Shown one piece after another: positions 25,284-34,271 of a DNA stretch of 64,000 nt (position 1 is its first letter; each line of letters opens with the position of its first letter). The notes beneath the pieces are model-generated. The model had not been told where the DNA came from, ran no database searches, and saw nothing but the letters and a program-made list of their open reading frames with translations. A program made the position numbers and the translations under genes. This DNA comes from Paracoccus yeei ATCC BAA-599 (GTDB taxonomy: Bacteria > Pseudomonadota > Alphaproteobacteria > Rhodobacterales > Rhodobacteraceae), in NCBI RefSeq assembly GCF_000622145.1, contig NZ_KK211402.1, positions 169,949-233,948 on the forward strand, written 5' to 3'.

Positions 25284-26684
25284 ATGTCGATGATCCGGAT
25301 GTCCCGTATGCGGCTGATGCTGTGCGCCTCGGCAATCGCGCTGGCCGGCGGCGCCACGGCCAGCCTGGCCGATACGCTTTTCACCAAACCCGTCCCCGAC
25401 TTCGTGGGTCGCGTTTCGGCCCAGGGGGTGGACCGCGCGCCGATCCTCAAGGGCGGCAAGGCGGTCATTTCCGGCGAGGGGCTGGTGCCCGGCCAGACCG
25501 TGACCCTGCTGCGCGGAACGACCCCCCTGAATCCGCAGCCGATCACCGTCGATGCCGAAGGCAACTTCAGCTTTGATCTGGCGCTGGACGCCGATGCGGA
25601 AATCGGCCTGCAACCGATCCTGGTCGTGACCGAGAACCCGGCCAGCGCCGAGGTCGTGCAGCTGAAGGTCTCGCCCGAGGTGCCTGTGTCGGGGGCGGAC
25701 AAGTTCACCGTGGAAAACCAGCCGGTGACGCGCGGGCTGTACCAGGTGAAATACAGCCAAGGTGCGAACGCCGCCTTCGTGACCAGCGCCGTCGGCCGAC
25801 CGCCGGTCAAGGAATCCAAGCTTGTCAAGATCGACGCCGACAGCCTGAAGGTCCTGGCCGAGGTGACGCCCGCCGCCGCCCCCGCCCGTGCCGACGGCAG
25901 CGACGGCGGCCTGCTGGCCGTCTATGGCGTGGACGTGGACGAGGCCAACGGCAATGTCTGGGTCACCAACACCCGCCAGGATACGGCAGCCGTCTACAAG
26001 CAATCCGATCTGTCGCTGGTCAAGCAGTTCGAACCGGGCGCGGTGCCGCACGCCCGCGACGTGGTGGTGGACGAATCCAATGGCCGCGCCTATGCCAGCG
26101 CGACCGGCACGAATGAAATCAAGGTCTTCGACACCAAGACGCTGGAGCCGCTGGACCCCATCGTCATCCCGTCCAAGATCCGGGGCGAAGAGTTCTCGAC
26201 CATGGCGCTGGACATCGACGAGCCGGGCGGCAAACTCGTCACCGTCAGCCTGTCCACGCCCGAAGCGGCCATCGTCGATCTCAAGACCGGCGAGGTCAAG
26301 GTGCACGCGCTGCCGGGCGCCAAGGCCGCCTCGGGCGTGGCCTATGACCCGCAGGAAGGGCTGATCTTCGTCGCCTCGCAAGCGACCGACAACCTGCTGA
26401 TCCTCAAGGCCGACACGGGCGATGTCCTGCATGACGTGGCGGTGGGTGCGGGTGCGCTGAACGTGGCCTTCGACCCGGTGGGGCGCTTGGCCTATGTCGC
26501 GAACCGCGGCGCGGGCACCGTCACCGTCGTCAGCCCGCAGGGTGAAATCGTCGCGAACCTGGACATCGGCGGCATGCCGAACCAGCTGCGCGCCGACGGC
26601 AAGGGCAACATCTGGGCCGTGAACAAGGGCGCGCAGGGCGACGAGGCGGGCGACCGCATCTGGAAGATCACGCCCAAGTCCTGA
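25284..26684 (+). CDS. yncE: Periplasmic beta-propeller protein (YncE-like)
   Basis: A 466-residue exported protein with signal peptide about 1-29 (ending SLA-DT). After an Ig-like N-terminal stretch (about 40-135), the rest is a seven-bladed YVTN/NHL-type propeller, seen as repeated units such as GVDVDEANGNVWVTNTRQD, VVVDESNGRAYASATGT and VAFDPVGRLAYVANRGAG. E. coli yncE lies beside a TonB receptor gene (yncD), and here too the receptor follows. AAGGAA stands 7 bp before the ATG. Its role is unknown; binding a metal chelate or cofactor for the receptor system is inference. Confidence 0.8.
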   Translation: MSMIRMSRMRLMLCASAIALAGGATASLADTLFTKPVPDFVGRVSAQGVDRAPILKGGKAVISGEGLVPGQTVTLLRGTTPLNPQPITVDAEGNFSFDLALDADAEIGLQPILVVTENPASAEVVQLKVSPEVPVSGADKFTVENQPVTRGLYQVKYSQGANAAFVTSAVGRPPVKESKLVKIDADSLKVLAEVTPAAAPARADGSDGGLLAVYGVDVDEANGNVWVTNTRQDTAAVYKQSDLSLVKQFEPGAVPHARDVVVDESNGRAYASATGTNEIKVFDTKTLEPLDPIVIPSKIRGEEFSTMALDIDEPGGKLVTVSLSTPEAAIVDLKTGEVKVHALPGAKAASGVAYDPQEGLIFVASQATDNLLILKADTGDVLHDVAVGAGALNVAFDPVGRLAYVANRGAGTVTVVSPQGEIVANLDIGGMPNQLRADGKGNIWAVNKGAQGDEAGDRIWKITPKS

Positions 26685-26709
26685 TCGGCCTGGCCGGTTG
26701 ACCGACGAG

Positions 26710-26743
26710 CGCCCGGCGGAACAGCCTTCCGCCGGGCGTTTCC
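26710..26743 (+). terminator. Terminator between propeller and receptor genes
   Basis: A perfect 12-bp GC stem (26710-26721 with 26727-26738), loop CAGCC, then TTT. It separates the propeller transcript from the receptor promoter, so the two genes are independently transcribed. Confidence 0.8.
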
Positions 26744-26764
26744 GTGCGGCGCAGCCGCAGCTTT

Positions 26765-26780
26765 GCGACAGATTGCGACA
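26765..26780. promoter_or_regulatory. Direct repeat GCGACA-N4-GCGACA upstream of the siderophore receptor
   Basis: The repeat TTGCGACA occurs at 26763-26770 and again at 26773-26780, a 10-bp period, followed by AAATATTCTG. The core GCGACA-N4-GCGACAAA is shared with the site at 25091. It lies 108 bp before the receptor ATG. A site for the neighbouring response regulator is the simplest reading. Confidence 0.6.
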
Positions 26781-26887
26781 AAATATTCTGTAACTTTTCT
26801 TGATGCTTGTGCCTGTAAGTGATTGAAGGCCACAAGCCCGCGCAAGCCAGCCATCCCTCCCTCAGCCCCCCGATCCCGGAGCATGCG

Positions 26888-29185
26888 ATGGCTACGCTTA
26901 TCCCGCGCCCAGCAATGGGCACCGCCCTTTGCCTGTTGATCTCGATCCCGGCCTTCGCAGGTTTTGCCCTGGCCCAGGACACGATCGAAACCACCGATAC
27001 CGACGACACCGTCGTCCTTGAAACCGTCGTCCTTTCCGCCGAGGAACAGGGCAAGCAGGCCCTGGGCGTCTCGACCATCACCGCAGAGGACATCGAAAAA
27101 CAGCCGGTCGTCAACGACATCTCGGAAATCGTGCGCAAGATGCCCGGCGTCAACCTGACCGGCGCCACCGCCAGCGGCCAGCGCGGCAACCAGCGCCAGA
27201 TCGACATCCGCGGCATGGGGCCGGAAAACACCCTGATCCTGATCGACGGCAAGCCCGTCATGTCGCGCAACTCGGTCCGCATGAGCCGCAACGGCGAACG
27301 CGATTCGCGCGGCGATTCGAACTGGGTGCCGGCCGAGATGATCGAGCGCATCGAAGTTCTGCGCGGCCCGGCGGCGGCGCGCTATGGCTCGGGCTCGTCG
27401 GGCGGGGTGGTCAATATCATCACCAAGCGCCCCGAAACCTTCTCGGGGCAGGTCGGGATGCACTACAACTCGCCCGAAAGCCGGCAGGAAGGCGACTCGG
27501 TGCGCAGCAACTTCATGCTGGCCGGGCCCATCGGTGAAAATCTCACCTTCCGGCTGTTCGGCAATTACAACAAGACCGATGCCGATTCCCCCGACATCAA
27601 CCGCGTGCCCCTGCTGGACGACGACGGCAACCCGGTCCTCGATGACGAGGGCAACCCCGAATACAGCAACCTCGCTGGCCGCGAAGGCGTGGTGAACAAG
27701 GATCTGAACGGGTTGCTGAGCTGGCAGGTCGCCCCCGGCCATGTCATCGACTTCGAAGCGGGCTTCTCGCGCCAGGGCAACATCTATGCCGGCGACACCA
27801 TGTTCGGCTCGGTGAAAGAGGAACAGGACGGCGTCAACCTGATCGGTACCGAGACCAACCGGATGTATCGCCGCACCCTGTCGGTGACCCACCGGGGCGA
27901 ATATGACTTCGGCGAGTCCTTCAGCTATCTGCAATGGGAAAACACCCGCAACGCGCGGCTGTGCGAAGGCACGGCCGGCAGTGGCGAGGGCGCGATCACC
28001 AACTGCGTCGATACCGATGGCGACGGCGAAGACGACGCGATGGCGTTCAGCACGATCACGCTGGACAACATCACCGCCAAAAGCGAATGGATCCTGCCGA
28101 TGCAGTTGGCCGGCCGGGACAGCCGCGTGACCTTCGGCGCCGAATACCGCGGCGAGTTCATGGAGGACGGCGTGTCGATCCGCGGGTCGCTGGATCCGGA
28201 CCTGGGCGAAGACATCGGCGTCGATCCCGACGGAGAGAACCGCGATCCCAAGACCGACCAACAGACCATCGGCCTTTATGCCGAGGCGAATATCCTGTGG
28301 AACGACAGGCTGACCCTGACCCCCGGTCTGCGCTTCGACTACAACGACAATTTCGGCGCCGCCTGGTCGCCCAGCCTGAACGCGACCTATGAGTTCAACG
28401 AGGCCTGGACCATGAAGCTGGGCGTGGCGCGCGCGTTCAAGGCACCGAACCTGTATCAGCTGAACCCGAACTACGTCTACACCACGCGCGGGCGCGGCTG
28501 CCCCTATGTGGACGGCGTGCAGATCAGCGGTCCGTGCTATGTCCTGGGAAACCCCGATCTCGAGGCCGAACGCAGCCTGAACAAGGAAATCGGGATCGCC
28601 TATCAGGGCGCCAACGATCTGAACGCCAGCCTGACCTGGTTCCACAACGACTATGACAACCGCATCGGCTCGGGTCGGATCCAGCACAACCCCGGCGCCA
28701 CGGAAAACCGCCTGTTCCGCTGGGAGAACCAGAAGAACGCGGTGATCTCGGGGATCGAGGGCAACTTCTCGACACCGCTGGGCGACCGCTATGCCTTCAA
28801 CACCAACTTCACCAAGATGATCAAGTCCGAGGACGAAAACGGCCAACCGCTGAGCCTGGTGCCGGACTATACCATCAACGCCTCGCTCGACTGGTATGCG
28901 ACGCCGGATCTGACCCTGACCCTGGGTGCGACGCACTACGGCAAGATCGACCCGGCAACGATCGGCAACAGCATGGGCAACGAGATCGAGGACCCCGAGG
29001 CGCGCGGCGGCTATACGTTGGTCAACGTGGGCGCAAACTGGCAGGTCAACGAAACCGCGCGGCTGTCGGCGGGGGTGACGAACCTGTTCGACAAGCAGAT
29101 CCTGCGCACCAATACCAGCGACGGCGCGAACACGTTCAACGAACCGGGCCGCGCCTTCTACATGGGGCTGACCGCCTCGTTCTGA
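26888..29185 (+). CDS. fepA: TonB-dependent siderophore receptor (FepA/PfeA type)
   Basis: A 765-residue outer-membrane receptor: signal peptide about 1-29 (ending ALA-QD), TonB-box-like segment before residue 60, plug domain about 60-190 and 22-strand barrel to the terminal aromatic residue (YMGLTASF). The plug sequence (SGQRGNQRQIDIRGMGPEN; EMIERIEVLRGPAAARYGSG) is the FepA/PfeA pattern, so catecholate siderophores such as enterobactin are the likely cargo. The ATG at 26888 has GGAG upstream and starts the signal peptide. PfeA of Pseudomonas is controlled by the PfeR-PfeS two-component system; a two-component pair follows here too. Confidence 0.92.
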   Translation: MATLIPRPAMGTALCLLISIPAFAGFALAQDTIETTDTDDTVVLETVVLSAEEQGKQALGVSTITAEDIEKQPVVNDISEIVRKMPGVNLTGATASGQRGNQRQIDIRGMGPENTLILIDGKPVMSRNSVRMSRNGERDSRGDSNWVPAEMIERIEVLRGPAAARYGSGSSGGVVNIITKRPETFSGQVGMHYNSPESRQEGDSVRSNFMLAGPIGENLTFRLFGNYNKTDADSPDINRVPLLDDDGNPVLDDEGNPEYSNLAGREGVVNKDLNGLLSWQVAPGHVIDFEAGFSRQGNIYAGDTMFGSVKEEQDGVNLIGTETNRMYRRTLSVTHRGEYDFGESFSYLQWENTRNARLCEGTAGSGEGAITNCVDTDGDGEDDAMAFSTITLDNITAKSEWILPMQLAGRDSRVTFGAEYRGEFMEDGVSIRGSLDPDLGEDIGVDPDGENRDPKTDQQTIGLYAEANILWNDRLTLTPGLRFDYNDNFGAAWSPSLNATYEFNEAWTMKLGVARAFKAPNLYQLNPNYVYTTRGRGCPYVDGVQISGPCYVLGNPDLEAERSLNKEIGIAYQGANDLNASLTWFHNDYDNRIGSGRIQHNPGATENRLFRWENQKNAVISGIEGNFSTPLGDRYAFNTNFTKMIKSEDENGQPLSLVPDYTINASLDWYATPDLTLTLGATHYGKIDPATIGNSMGNEIEDPEARGGYTLVNVGANWQVNETARLSAGVTNLFDKQILRTNTSDGANTFNEPGRAFYMGLTASF

Positions 29186-29216
29186 TCGGCCGACTGGCCT
29201 TTCCCCCACCATGGGC

Positions 29217-29237
29217 GGCGGCATCCGGGATGCCGCC
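29217..29237. terminator. Hairpin after the receptor gene
   Basis: GGCGGCATCC, one base, then GGATGCCGCC make a 21-bp inverted repeat 31 bp after the receptor stop. It lacks a T-tract, so it may only stabilise the transcript or partly attenuate read-through into the response regulator gene. Confidence 0.4.
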
Positions 29238-29266
29238 GTCGTTCGCATTCCCAAGCCGAGGGCCCC

Positions 29267-29986
29267 ATGACCGACGCAGCCGAGCCGCGCATCCTGATCG
29301 TCGACGACGCCCGCGACATCCGCGAGCCGCTGGGCCAGTTCCTGCGCCGCAGCGGCTATCGCACCCGCCTGGCCGCCGATGCCGCCGAGGCCCGCCAGGC
29401 CCTTGCCGAGGACCCGGTGCACCTGGCCGTCATCGACGTGATGATGCCGGGCGAGGACGGGCTGAGCCTGTGCGCCTCGCTTGCGCGCGAAGGCCGGGTT
29501 CCGGTGATCCTGCTGACCGCCCTCGCCACGTCCGAGGATCAGGTGACCGGACTGGAAACCGGCGCCGACGATTACGTGACCAAGCCCTTCAACCCGCGCG
29601 AACTGCTGGCGCGCATCCGCGCCGTGCTGCGCCGCGCGCCCCCGCTCCAGCCCGGCCCCAGCGCGCTGCGCCGCCGTTTCGGCGGGCTTGTCCACGACCC
29701 CGCCAGCCGGCGCATCATCCGCCCCTCGGGGGCCGAGATCGCGCTGACTTCGGGGGAAAGCCGCATGCTCGGGCTGCTTCTGGACCATCCGGGCCAGGTG
29801 CTGACCCGGATGCGGCTGCTGGACCTGCACGCGGGCCGCGAGGCGCGGGCCTACGACCGGGCCGTCGACAACACCATCAGCCGCCTGCGCCACAAGATCG
29901 AGGCCGATCCGCGCAACCCGCGCCTGATCGTCACCGAATGGGGCGGCGGCTATCGGCTGGCCGCCGCGGTCGAGGTCCTGCCGTGA
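29267..29986 (+). CDS. OmpR-family response regulator (PfeR-like by context)
   Basis: A 239-residue regulator: receiver domain about 8-120 with phospho-acceptor Asp57 (LAVIDVMMPGEDG) and VTKPFNP, then an OmpR/PhoB winged helix (about 145-235; LTSGESRMLGLLLDHPGQVLTR, DNTISRLRHKIEADP). The next gene, its kinase, overlaps by GTGA. By analogy with PfeR-PfeS it probably activates the receptor gene upstream in response to a siderophore. The tandem repeats at 25091 and 26765 have the geometry such proteins bind. Confidence 0.9.
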   Translation: MTDAAEPRILIVDDARDIREPLGQFLRRSGYRTRLAADAAEARQALAEDPVHLAVIDVMMPGEDGLSLCASLAREGRVPVILLTALATSEDQVTGLETGADDYVTKPFNPRELLARIRAVLRRAPPLQPGPSALRRRFGGLVHDPASRRIIRPSGAEIALTSGESRMLGLLLDHPGQVLTRMRLLDLHAGREARAYDRAVDNTISRLRHKIEADPRNPRLIVTEWGGGYRLAAAVEVLP

Positions 29987-31350
29987 TCGCCCCGCTGCGC
30001 CGGCTGCTGCCCGACCGGCTGGCGGCGCGGTTTTCGCTGCTGCTGGTCGCGGCGGTGCTGGGCATGAACCTGATCGCCGCGATCCTTCTGGCGCGCGAGG
30101 GATCGTCCTTTGACCGTGCGATCCGCTTGCAGGGCGACACGCAGCGGCTGATGGCGCTGGTCTCGGCGCTGGAATCGGCCGATGCGGCGACGGCGCGGCT
30201 GCTGCCCCGGCGCAGCAGCACGGGATTTACCCGGTTCTCGGTCGATGCCGCCCCGGTCGATCCCGGCGACTCGCACCGCCTGCCGGCCGAGGAGGCGGTG
30301 CTGGCCGCCCACCTGCCCGCCCACGACATCCAGATCCGCGAAGGGGGCGCCCCGATCGGGGCCGCGCGCGGCGCCCCCCTGATGACGGTCTCGGTCCGGC
30401 TGAAGGCCGGGCATTATCGGGGCGACTGGCTGAACACGCTGGCCTATCCGCTGCCCACCACCCGCGCCTGGGCGGTCAAGTCGGGCCTGTTCGTGCCGCT
30501 GGGCGCATCCCTGGTGGGTACGCTGCTGGTCGGGCTGTGGTTCATCCGTCGGATGACGCACCCGCTGCAATCGCTGGCCCAGGTGGCGCGCGCCGCCGGC
30601 CGGGGCGACCGCGCCGCCCGCGCGGCCGAGACGGGAGCCAGCGAACTGCGCGAGGCCGCCGTGGCCTTCAACGACATGCAGCGCCGCATCGCCGGGCTCG
30701 AGGCCGAGCGGATGCGGATGCTGGCCGCGCTTGGCCACGACCTGCGCACCCCGATCACCAGCCTGCGCCTGCGGGCCGAGTTGCTGGAGGACGACGACCA
30801 GCGCGACGACATGATCCGCATCCTGGACGACATGGCGGTGATGGCCGAAGGGCTGCTGCAGGCCGCCACCACCGGCGCCGCGACCGAACCGCGCCAGGTG
30901 ACCGACCTGGACCGGCTGCTGTCCCGGCTTTGCGCCGAGCAGGGCGTGCCCTATCGCGGGCCGGGGCCCGTGCCCGTCCGGCTGCGCCCGGTGGCGATCA
31001 GCCGCGCGGTCTGCAACCTGGTCGGCAATGCGCTGCGCTATGCCGGCAATGCCCGCGTGACCCTTGCCATGGGCAAGGCGGGCGAGGCCGTGATCCGGGT
31101 CGAGGACGACGGCCCCGGCATCCCCCAGGCGCTGCTGCCCCGCGTCACCGAGCCCTTCGTGCGCGGCGAGGAAAGCCGCAACGCAGGCACCGGCGGCGCG
31201 GGACTGGGCCTGTCCATCGCGCGCGACATCGCCCGCGCCCATGGCGGCACTCTGGCGCTGGCGAACGCCCCGGCGGGCGGGCTCGTCGCGGAATTGCATC
31301 TGCCCTGTACAGGTGCCGGGGAACCGGCGAAAGACCGCCGGCAAGGCTGA
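29983..31350 (+). CDS. Sensor histidine kinase partner (PfeS-like by context)
   Basis: A 455-residue inner-membrane kinase: helix 1 about 17-40, periplasmic sensor about 41-160, helix 2 about 168-188 (GASLVGTLLVGLWFI), HAMP, then HisKA with His252 (ALGHDLRTPITS) and an ATPase domain (NALRYAGNA, DDGPGIP, GGAGLGLSIA). It starts with GTG at 29983, overlapping the response regulator stop by GTGA. The periplasmic domain is not of a type I recognise; it may sense a ferric siderophore. Confidence 0.92.
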   Translation: MIAPLRRLLPDRLAARFSLLLVAAVLGMNLIAAILLAREGSSFDRAIRLQGDTQRLMALVSALESADAATARLLPRRSSTGFTRFSVDAAPVDPGDSHRLPAEEAVLAAHLPAHDIQIREGGAPIGAARGAPLMTVSVRLKAGHYRGDWLNTLAYPLPTTRAWAVKSGLFVPLGASLVGTLLVGLWFIRRMTHPLQSLAQVARAAGRGDRAARAAETGASELREAAVAFNDMQRRIAGLEAERMRMLAALGHDLRTPITSLRLRAELLEDDDQRDDMIRILDDMAVMAEGLLQAATTGAATEPRQVTDLDRLLSRLCAEQGVPYRGPGPVPVRLRPVAISRAVCNLVGNALRYAGNARVTLAMGKAGEAVIRVEDDGPGIPQALLPRVTEPFVRGEESRNAGTGGAGLGLSIARDIARAHGGTLALANAPAGGLVAELHLPCTGAGEPAKDRRQG

Positions 31351-31359
31351 CGCCCGCCG

Positions 31360-31375
31360 GCGACAGTCCGCAACA
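31360..31375. promoter_or_regulatory. Third, weaker direct repeat upstream of opgG
   Basis: GCGACA (31360-31365), N4, GCAACA (31370-31375) repeats the geometry of the two sites above with one mismatch. It lies between the kinase stop and opgG, 104-110 bp before the likely start. It may bring opgG under the same regulator; chance is possible because GCGACA is common in this GC-rich DNA. Confidence 0.35.
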
Positions 31376-31484
31376 TTCGCTTGATCGTGCAGCCAAATTG
31401 CTTGCCAGCGCCGCCGCATTCGCCCTAGCGATAGGGCGGGCATCACCCCCCTTCGCCGCCGAAATGTTCAACGGAGTCCCCGAC

Positions 31485-33122
31485 TTGCGCCTTCGCCGTC
31501 CCGCCGCCCTTTGCGCCGCCGTCCTTGCCTTGGCGCTTGGCCAGACCGCCCTGCCCCCCCTTGCTGCGGCGCAGGAACAAGCGGCCGCGTTCCAGCCGGC
31601 GCTGGGGCAGGCGCAGCCCTTCAGCATGGACGTGCTGACCCAGCGCGCCCGCGACCTGGCCGCCCAGCCCTATCGCGCCCCGGTGGTCGAACAGCCCGAG
31701 GTCCTGGAAAAGATCGACTACGACGCCCATTGGAAGATCCGCTTCCGCCCCGAGGCGACGGTCCGGGTCGGCGACGTGCCGGTGCAGTTCTTCCACCTGG
31801 GGACCTATTTCCGCAACCCGGTCAGGATCGCCGTGGTCGAGGACGGCGCGGCCCGCGCCATCACCTATGACCCGCGCTTTTTCGACATGCCTGCCGACAG
31901 CCCGGCGCGGCAGTTGACCCGAGGGACCGGATTTGCCGGGTTCCGCCTGATGGACCCCGACCTCAGGACCGACTGGATCAGCTTTCTGGGCGCGTCCTAT
32001 TTCCGCACCTCGGGCCCCTTCGGCCAATACGGCATGTCGGCGCGTGGCCTGGCCATCAACTCGGGCATGACCGAGCCCGAGGAATTTCCCCTGTTCACCG
32101 AGTTCTACATCGAAAAGCCCAAGGACGGGCAGACCGACGTGACGATCTATGCGCTGATGGACAGCCCCTCGGTCGCGGGCGCCTATCGCATGGACATCCG
32201 CAAGGGCACGCCCGGCCAGGGCCAGACCATGCAGGTGTCCTCGAAGCTGTTCTTCCGCAACGCGGTCCAGCGGCTGGGGATCGCGCCCTTGACCTCGATG
32301 TACTGGTATTCGGAAACCAACCGCGTGCTGGCATTCGACTGGCGCCCCGAGGTGCATGACGCCGACGGGCTGATGATGGTCATGGGCAACGGCGAACAGA
32401 TCTGGCGCCCGCTGATGAACCCGCCCCGCGTCGTCACCTCGAGCTTCCAGACCGAGAACCCGAAAGGGTTCGGCCTGATCCAGCGCGACCGCCGCTTCGA
32501 GAACTACGAGGACGACGGCGTGTTCTATGACAAGCGCGCCTCGGTCTGGATCGCGCCCAGGGAAGGCTGGGGCAAGGGCAACGTCCAGCTGGTCGAGATC
32601 CCGACCGAAGACGAGGTCTATGACAACATCGTCGCCTTCTGGAACCCCGAACGCCAGCCGCAGCCGGGCCAGGAAATGGACTTCGACTATACGCTCAGCT
32701 GGGTCGACCAGGCGCCGGTGCCGCAGCCGCTGGCCCGCACCGTGTCCACCCGCATCGGCGCGGGCGGCGTTCCCGGCCTGCCCCGACCCAAGAACGAGCT
32801 GAAGATCGTGATCGACTTCGACGGCGGCCAGATCGGCACGCTGGGCCAGAACCAGGGGGTCGAACCCGTCGTGACGGTCCCCGAAGGCGTCACCATCGTG
32901 CAAAGCTATGCCCTGCCGGTGGTGGGCACCTCGCGCTGGCGGCTGATCTTCGACATCGACGCGCCGGGGGTCGAGACGGCCGACATCCGCGCCTATCTGG
33001 CCAAGGACGGCCAGCCGCTGACGGAAACCTGGCTGGGCCAGGTCCATCCGGCCCAGTTCGACCGCGCCCGGCCCGGGGCCGATGTCCAGGCCACGCCCGC
33101 GGCCGCGGCCGCCAGCAACTGA
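31485..33122 (+). CDS. opgG: Periplasmic glucan biosynthesis protein (OpgG/MdoG family)
   Basis: A periplasmic protein of about 545 residues needed to build osmoregulated periplasmic glucans. After the signal peptide (ending AAAQEQ) come family segments: YDAHWKIRFRPEATV, FFHLGTYFRNPV, GFAGFRLM, FLGASYFRT, GQYGMSARGLAI and YWYSETNR. The TTG at 31485 has GGAG 9 bp upstream; an in-frame ATG at 31464 has no ribosome-binding site, so the start is uncertain by 7 codons. The glycosyltransferase OpgH that normally accompanies it is absent from the window. Confidence 0.9.
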   Translation: MRLRRPAALCAAVLALALGQTALPPLAAAQEQAAAFQPALGQAQPFSMDVLTQRARDLAAQPYRAPVVEQPEVLEKIDYDAHWKIRFRPEATVRVGDVPVQFFHLGTYFRNPVRIAVVEDGAARAITYDPRFFDMPADSPARQLTRGTGFAGFRLMDPDLRTDWISFLGASYFRTSGPFGQYGMSARGLAINSGMTEPEEFPLFTEFYIEKPKDGQTDVTIYALMDSPSVAGAYRMDIRKGTPGQGQTMQVSSKLFFRNAVQRLGIAPLTSMYWYSETNRVLAFDWRPEVHDADGLMMVMGNGEQIWRPLMNPPRVVTSSFQTENPKGFGLIQRDRRFENYEDDGVFYDKRASVWIAPREGWGKGNVQLVEIPTEDEVYDNIVAFWNPERQPQPGQEMDFDYTLSWVDQAPVPQPLARTVSTRIGAGGVPGLPRPKNELKIVIDFDGGQIGTLGQNQGVEPVVTVPEGVTIVQSYALPVVGTSRWRLIFDIDAPGVETADIRAYLAKDGQPLTETWLGQVHPAQFDRARPGADVQATPAAAAASN

Positions 33123-33131
33123 CAGCCCCGG

Positions 33132-34271
33132 TCAGCCCGCGGCGTCCAGGCCGCGGGCGATCACCATCCGCTGCACCTCGCTGGTGCCTTCGTAGATCTG
33201 CGTCACGCGCACGTCGCGATAGATGCGCTCGACCGGGTAATCGGCCAGATAGCCATAGCCCCCGTGGATCTGGATCGCCGCCGAGCACACCTTTTCCGCC
33301 ATCTCGGATGCGAACAGCTTGGCCATGCTGGCCTCGGTCAGGCAGGGCTTGCCGGCCTCGCGCAGCCCGGCTGCGCGCAGGACCAGCAGCCGCGCGGCGT
33401 CGATCTGGACCGCCATGTCGGCCAGCATGAAGGCCACCGCCTGATGTTCGGCGATGGGCCGGCCAAAGGCGATGCGGTCCCGCGCATAGGCCAGCGCGGC
33501 CTGCCAGGCGCCGCGCGCCATGCCGACGGATTGCGCGGCGATGCCGATGCGGCCGCCTTCCAGGTTCGCCAGCGCAATGCGATAGCCCTCGCCCTCGGCG
33601 CCCAGCCGGTTCTCGACCGGCACCCGCATGTCCGTGAACGCCAGCGCGCAGGTGTCCGAGGCGTGCAGGCCCAGCTTCTGCTCGACCGTGACCACCTGAT
33701 AGCCCGGCGTATCGGTCGGCACCAGAAAGGCCGAGATGCCCTTTTTCCCCGCATCCGGGTCGGTGACGGCAAAGACGATCACGACCTTGCCGTTCTTGCC
33801 CGAGGTGATGAACTGCTTGGCCCCGTCGATGACGTAATGGTCCCCGTCGCGCCGCGCCCTGGTGCGCAGGTTCGAGGCGTCCGAACCCGCCTGCGGCTCG
33901 GTCAGGGCAAAGCCGCCGATCCATTCGCCGCTCGCCATGCGGGGCAGAAAGCGGGCCTTCTGGTCGTCGGTGCCAAAGCGCAGGATCGGGACGCAGCCGA
34001 CCGAGCTGTGCACCGACATGATGGTGCTGCAGGCCCCGTCCGCCGCCGCGATTTCCTCCAGCGCCAGGGCATAGGCGACGGTGCCGGTTTCCGACCCGCC
34101 GTGTTCCTCGGGGACCAGCATCCCCAGGAAGCCCAGTTCGCCCATCTCGGTCAGTTCGGCGCGCGGAAAGCGGCTGTCGCGGTCGCGTTCCGCCGCGCCG
34201 GGGGCAAGGCGTTCTTGCGCGAAGGCGCGGGCGGCGTCGCGGATCTGCTCCTGCTCCTCGGTCAGCATCAT
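33132..34271 (-). CDS. Acyl-CoA dehydrogenase
   Basis: A 379-residue FAD-dependent acyl-CoA dehydrogenase. Family signatures are [17 protein letters not shown] (substrate/FAD loop, about 120-136), [11 protein letters not shown] and the C-terminal [20 protein letters not shown]. The base is in the segment IYEGTSEVQ (Glu). The sequence resembles short-chain or branched-chain enzymes; the exact substrate is not clear. Start at 34271 overlaps the thiolase stop by ATGA. Last gene of the ligase-SDR-thiolase-dehydrogenase operon. Confidence 0.92.
   Translation of the reverse strand: MMLTEEQEQIRDAARAFAQERLAPGAAERDRDSRFPRAELTEMGELGFLGMLVPEEHGGSETGTVAYALALEEIAAADGACSTIMSVHSSVGCVPILRFGTDDQKARFLPRMASGEWIGGFALTEPQAGSDASNLRTRARRDGDHYVIDGAKQFITSGKNGKVVIVFAVTDPDAGKKGISAFLVPTDTPGYQVVTVEQKLGLHASDTCALAFTDMRVPVENRLGAEGEGYRIALANLEGGRIGIAAQSVGMARGAWQAALAYARDRIAFGRPIAEHQAVAFMLADMAVQIDAARLLVLRAAGLREAGKPCLTEASMAKLFASEMAEKVCSAAIQIHGGYGYLADYPVERIYRDVRVTQIYEGTSEVQRMVIARGLDAAG

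Noticed and set aside
26492..29893. 1133-codon minus-strand open frame opposite the receptor gene
   Set aside because: It mirrors the receptor and regulator genes; no family resemblance.
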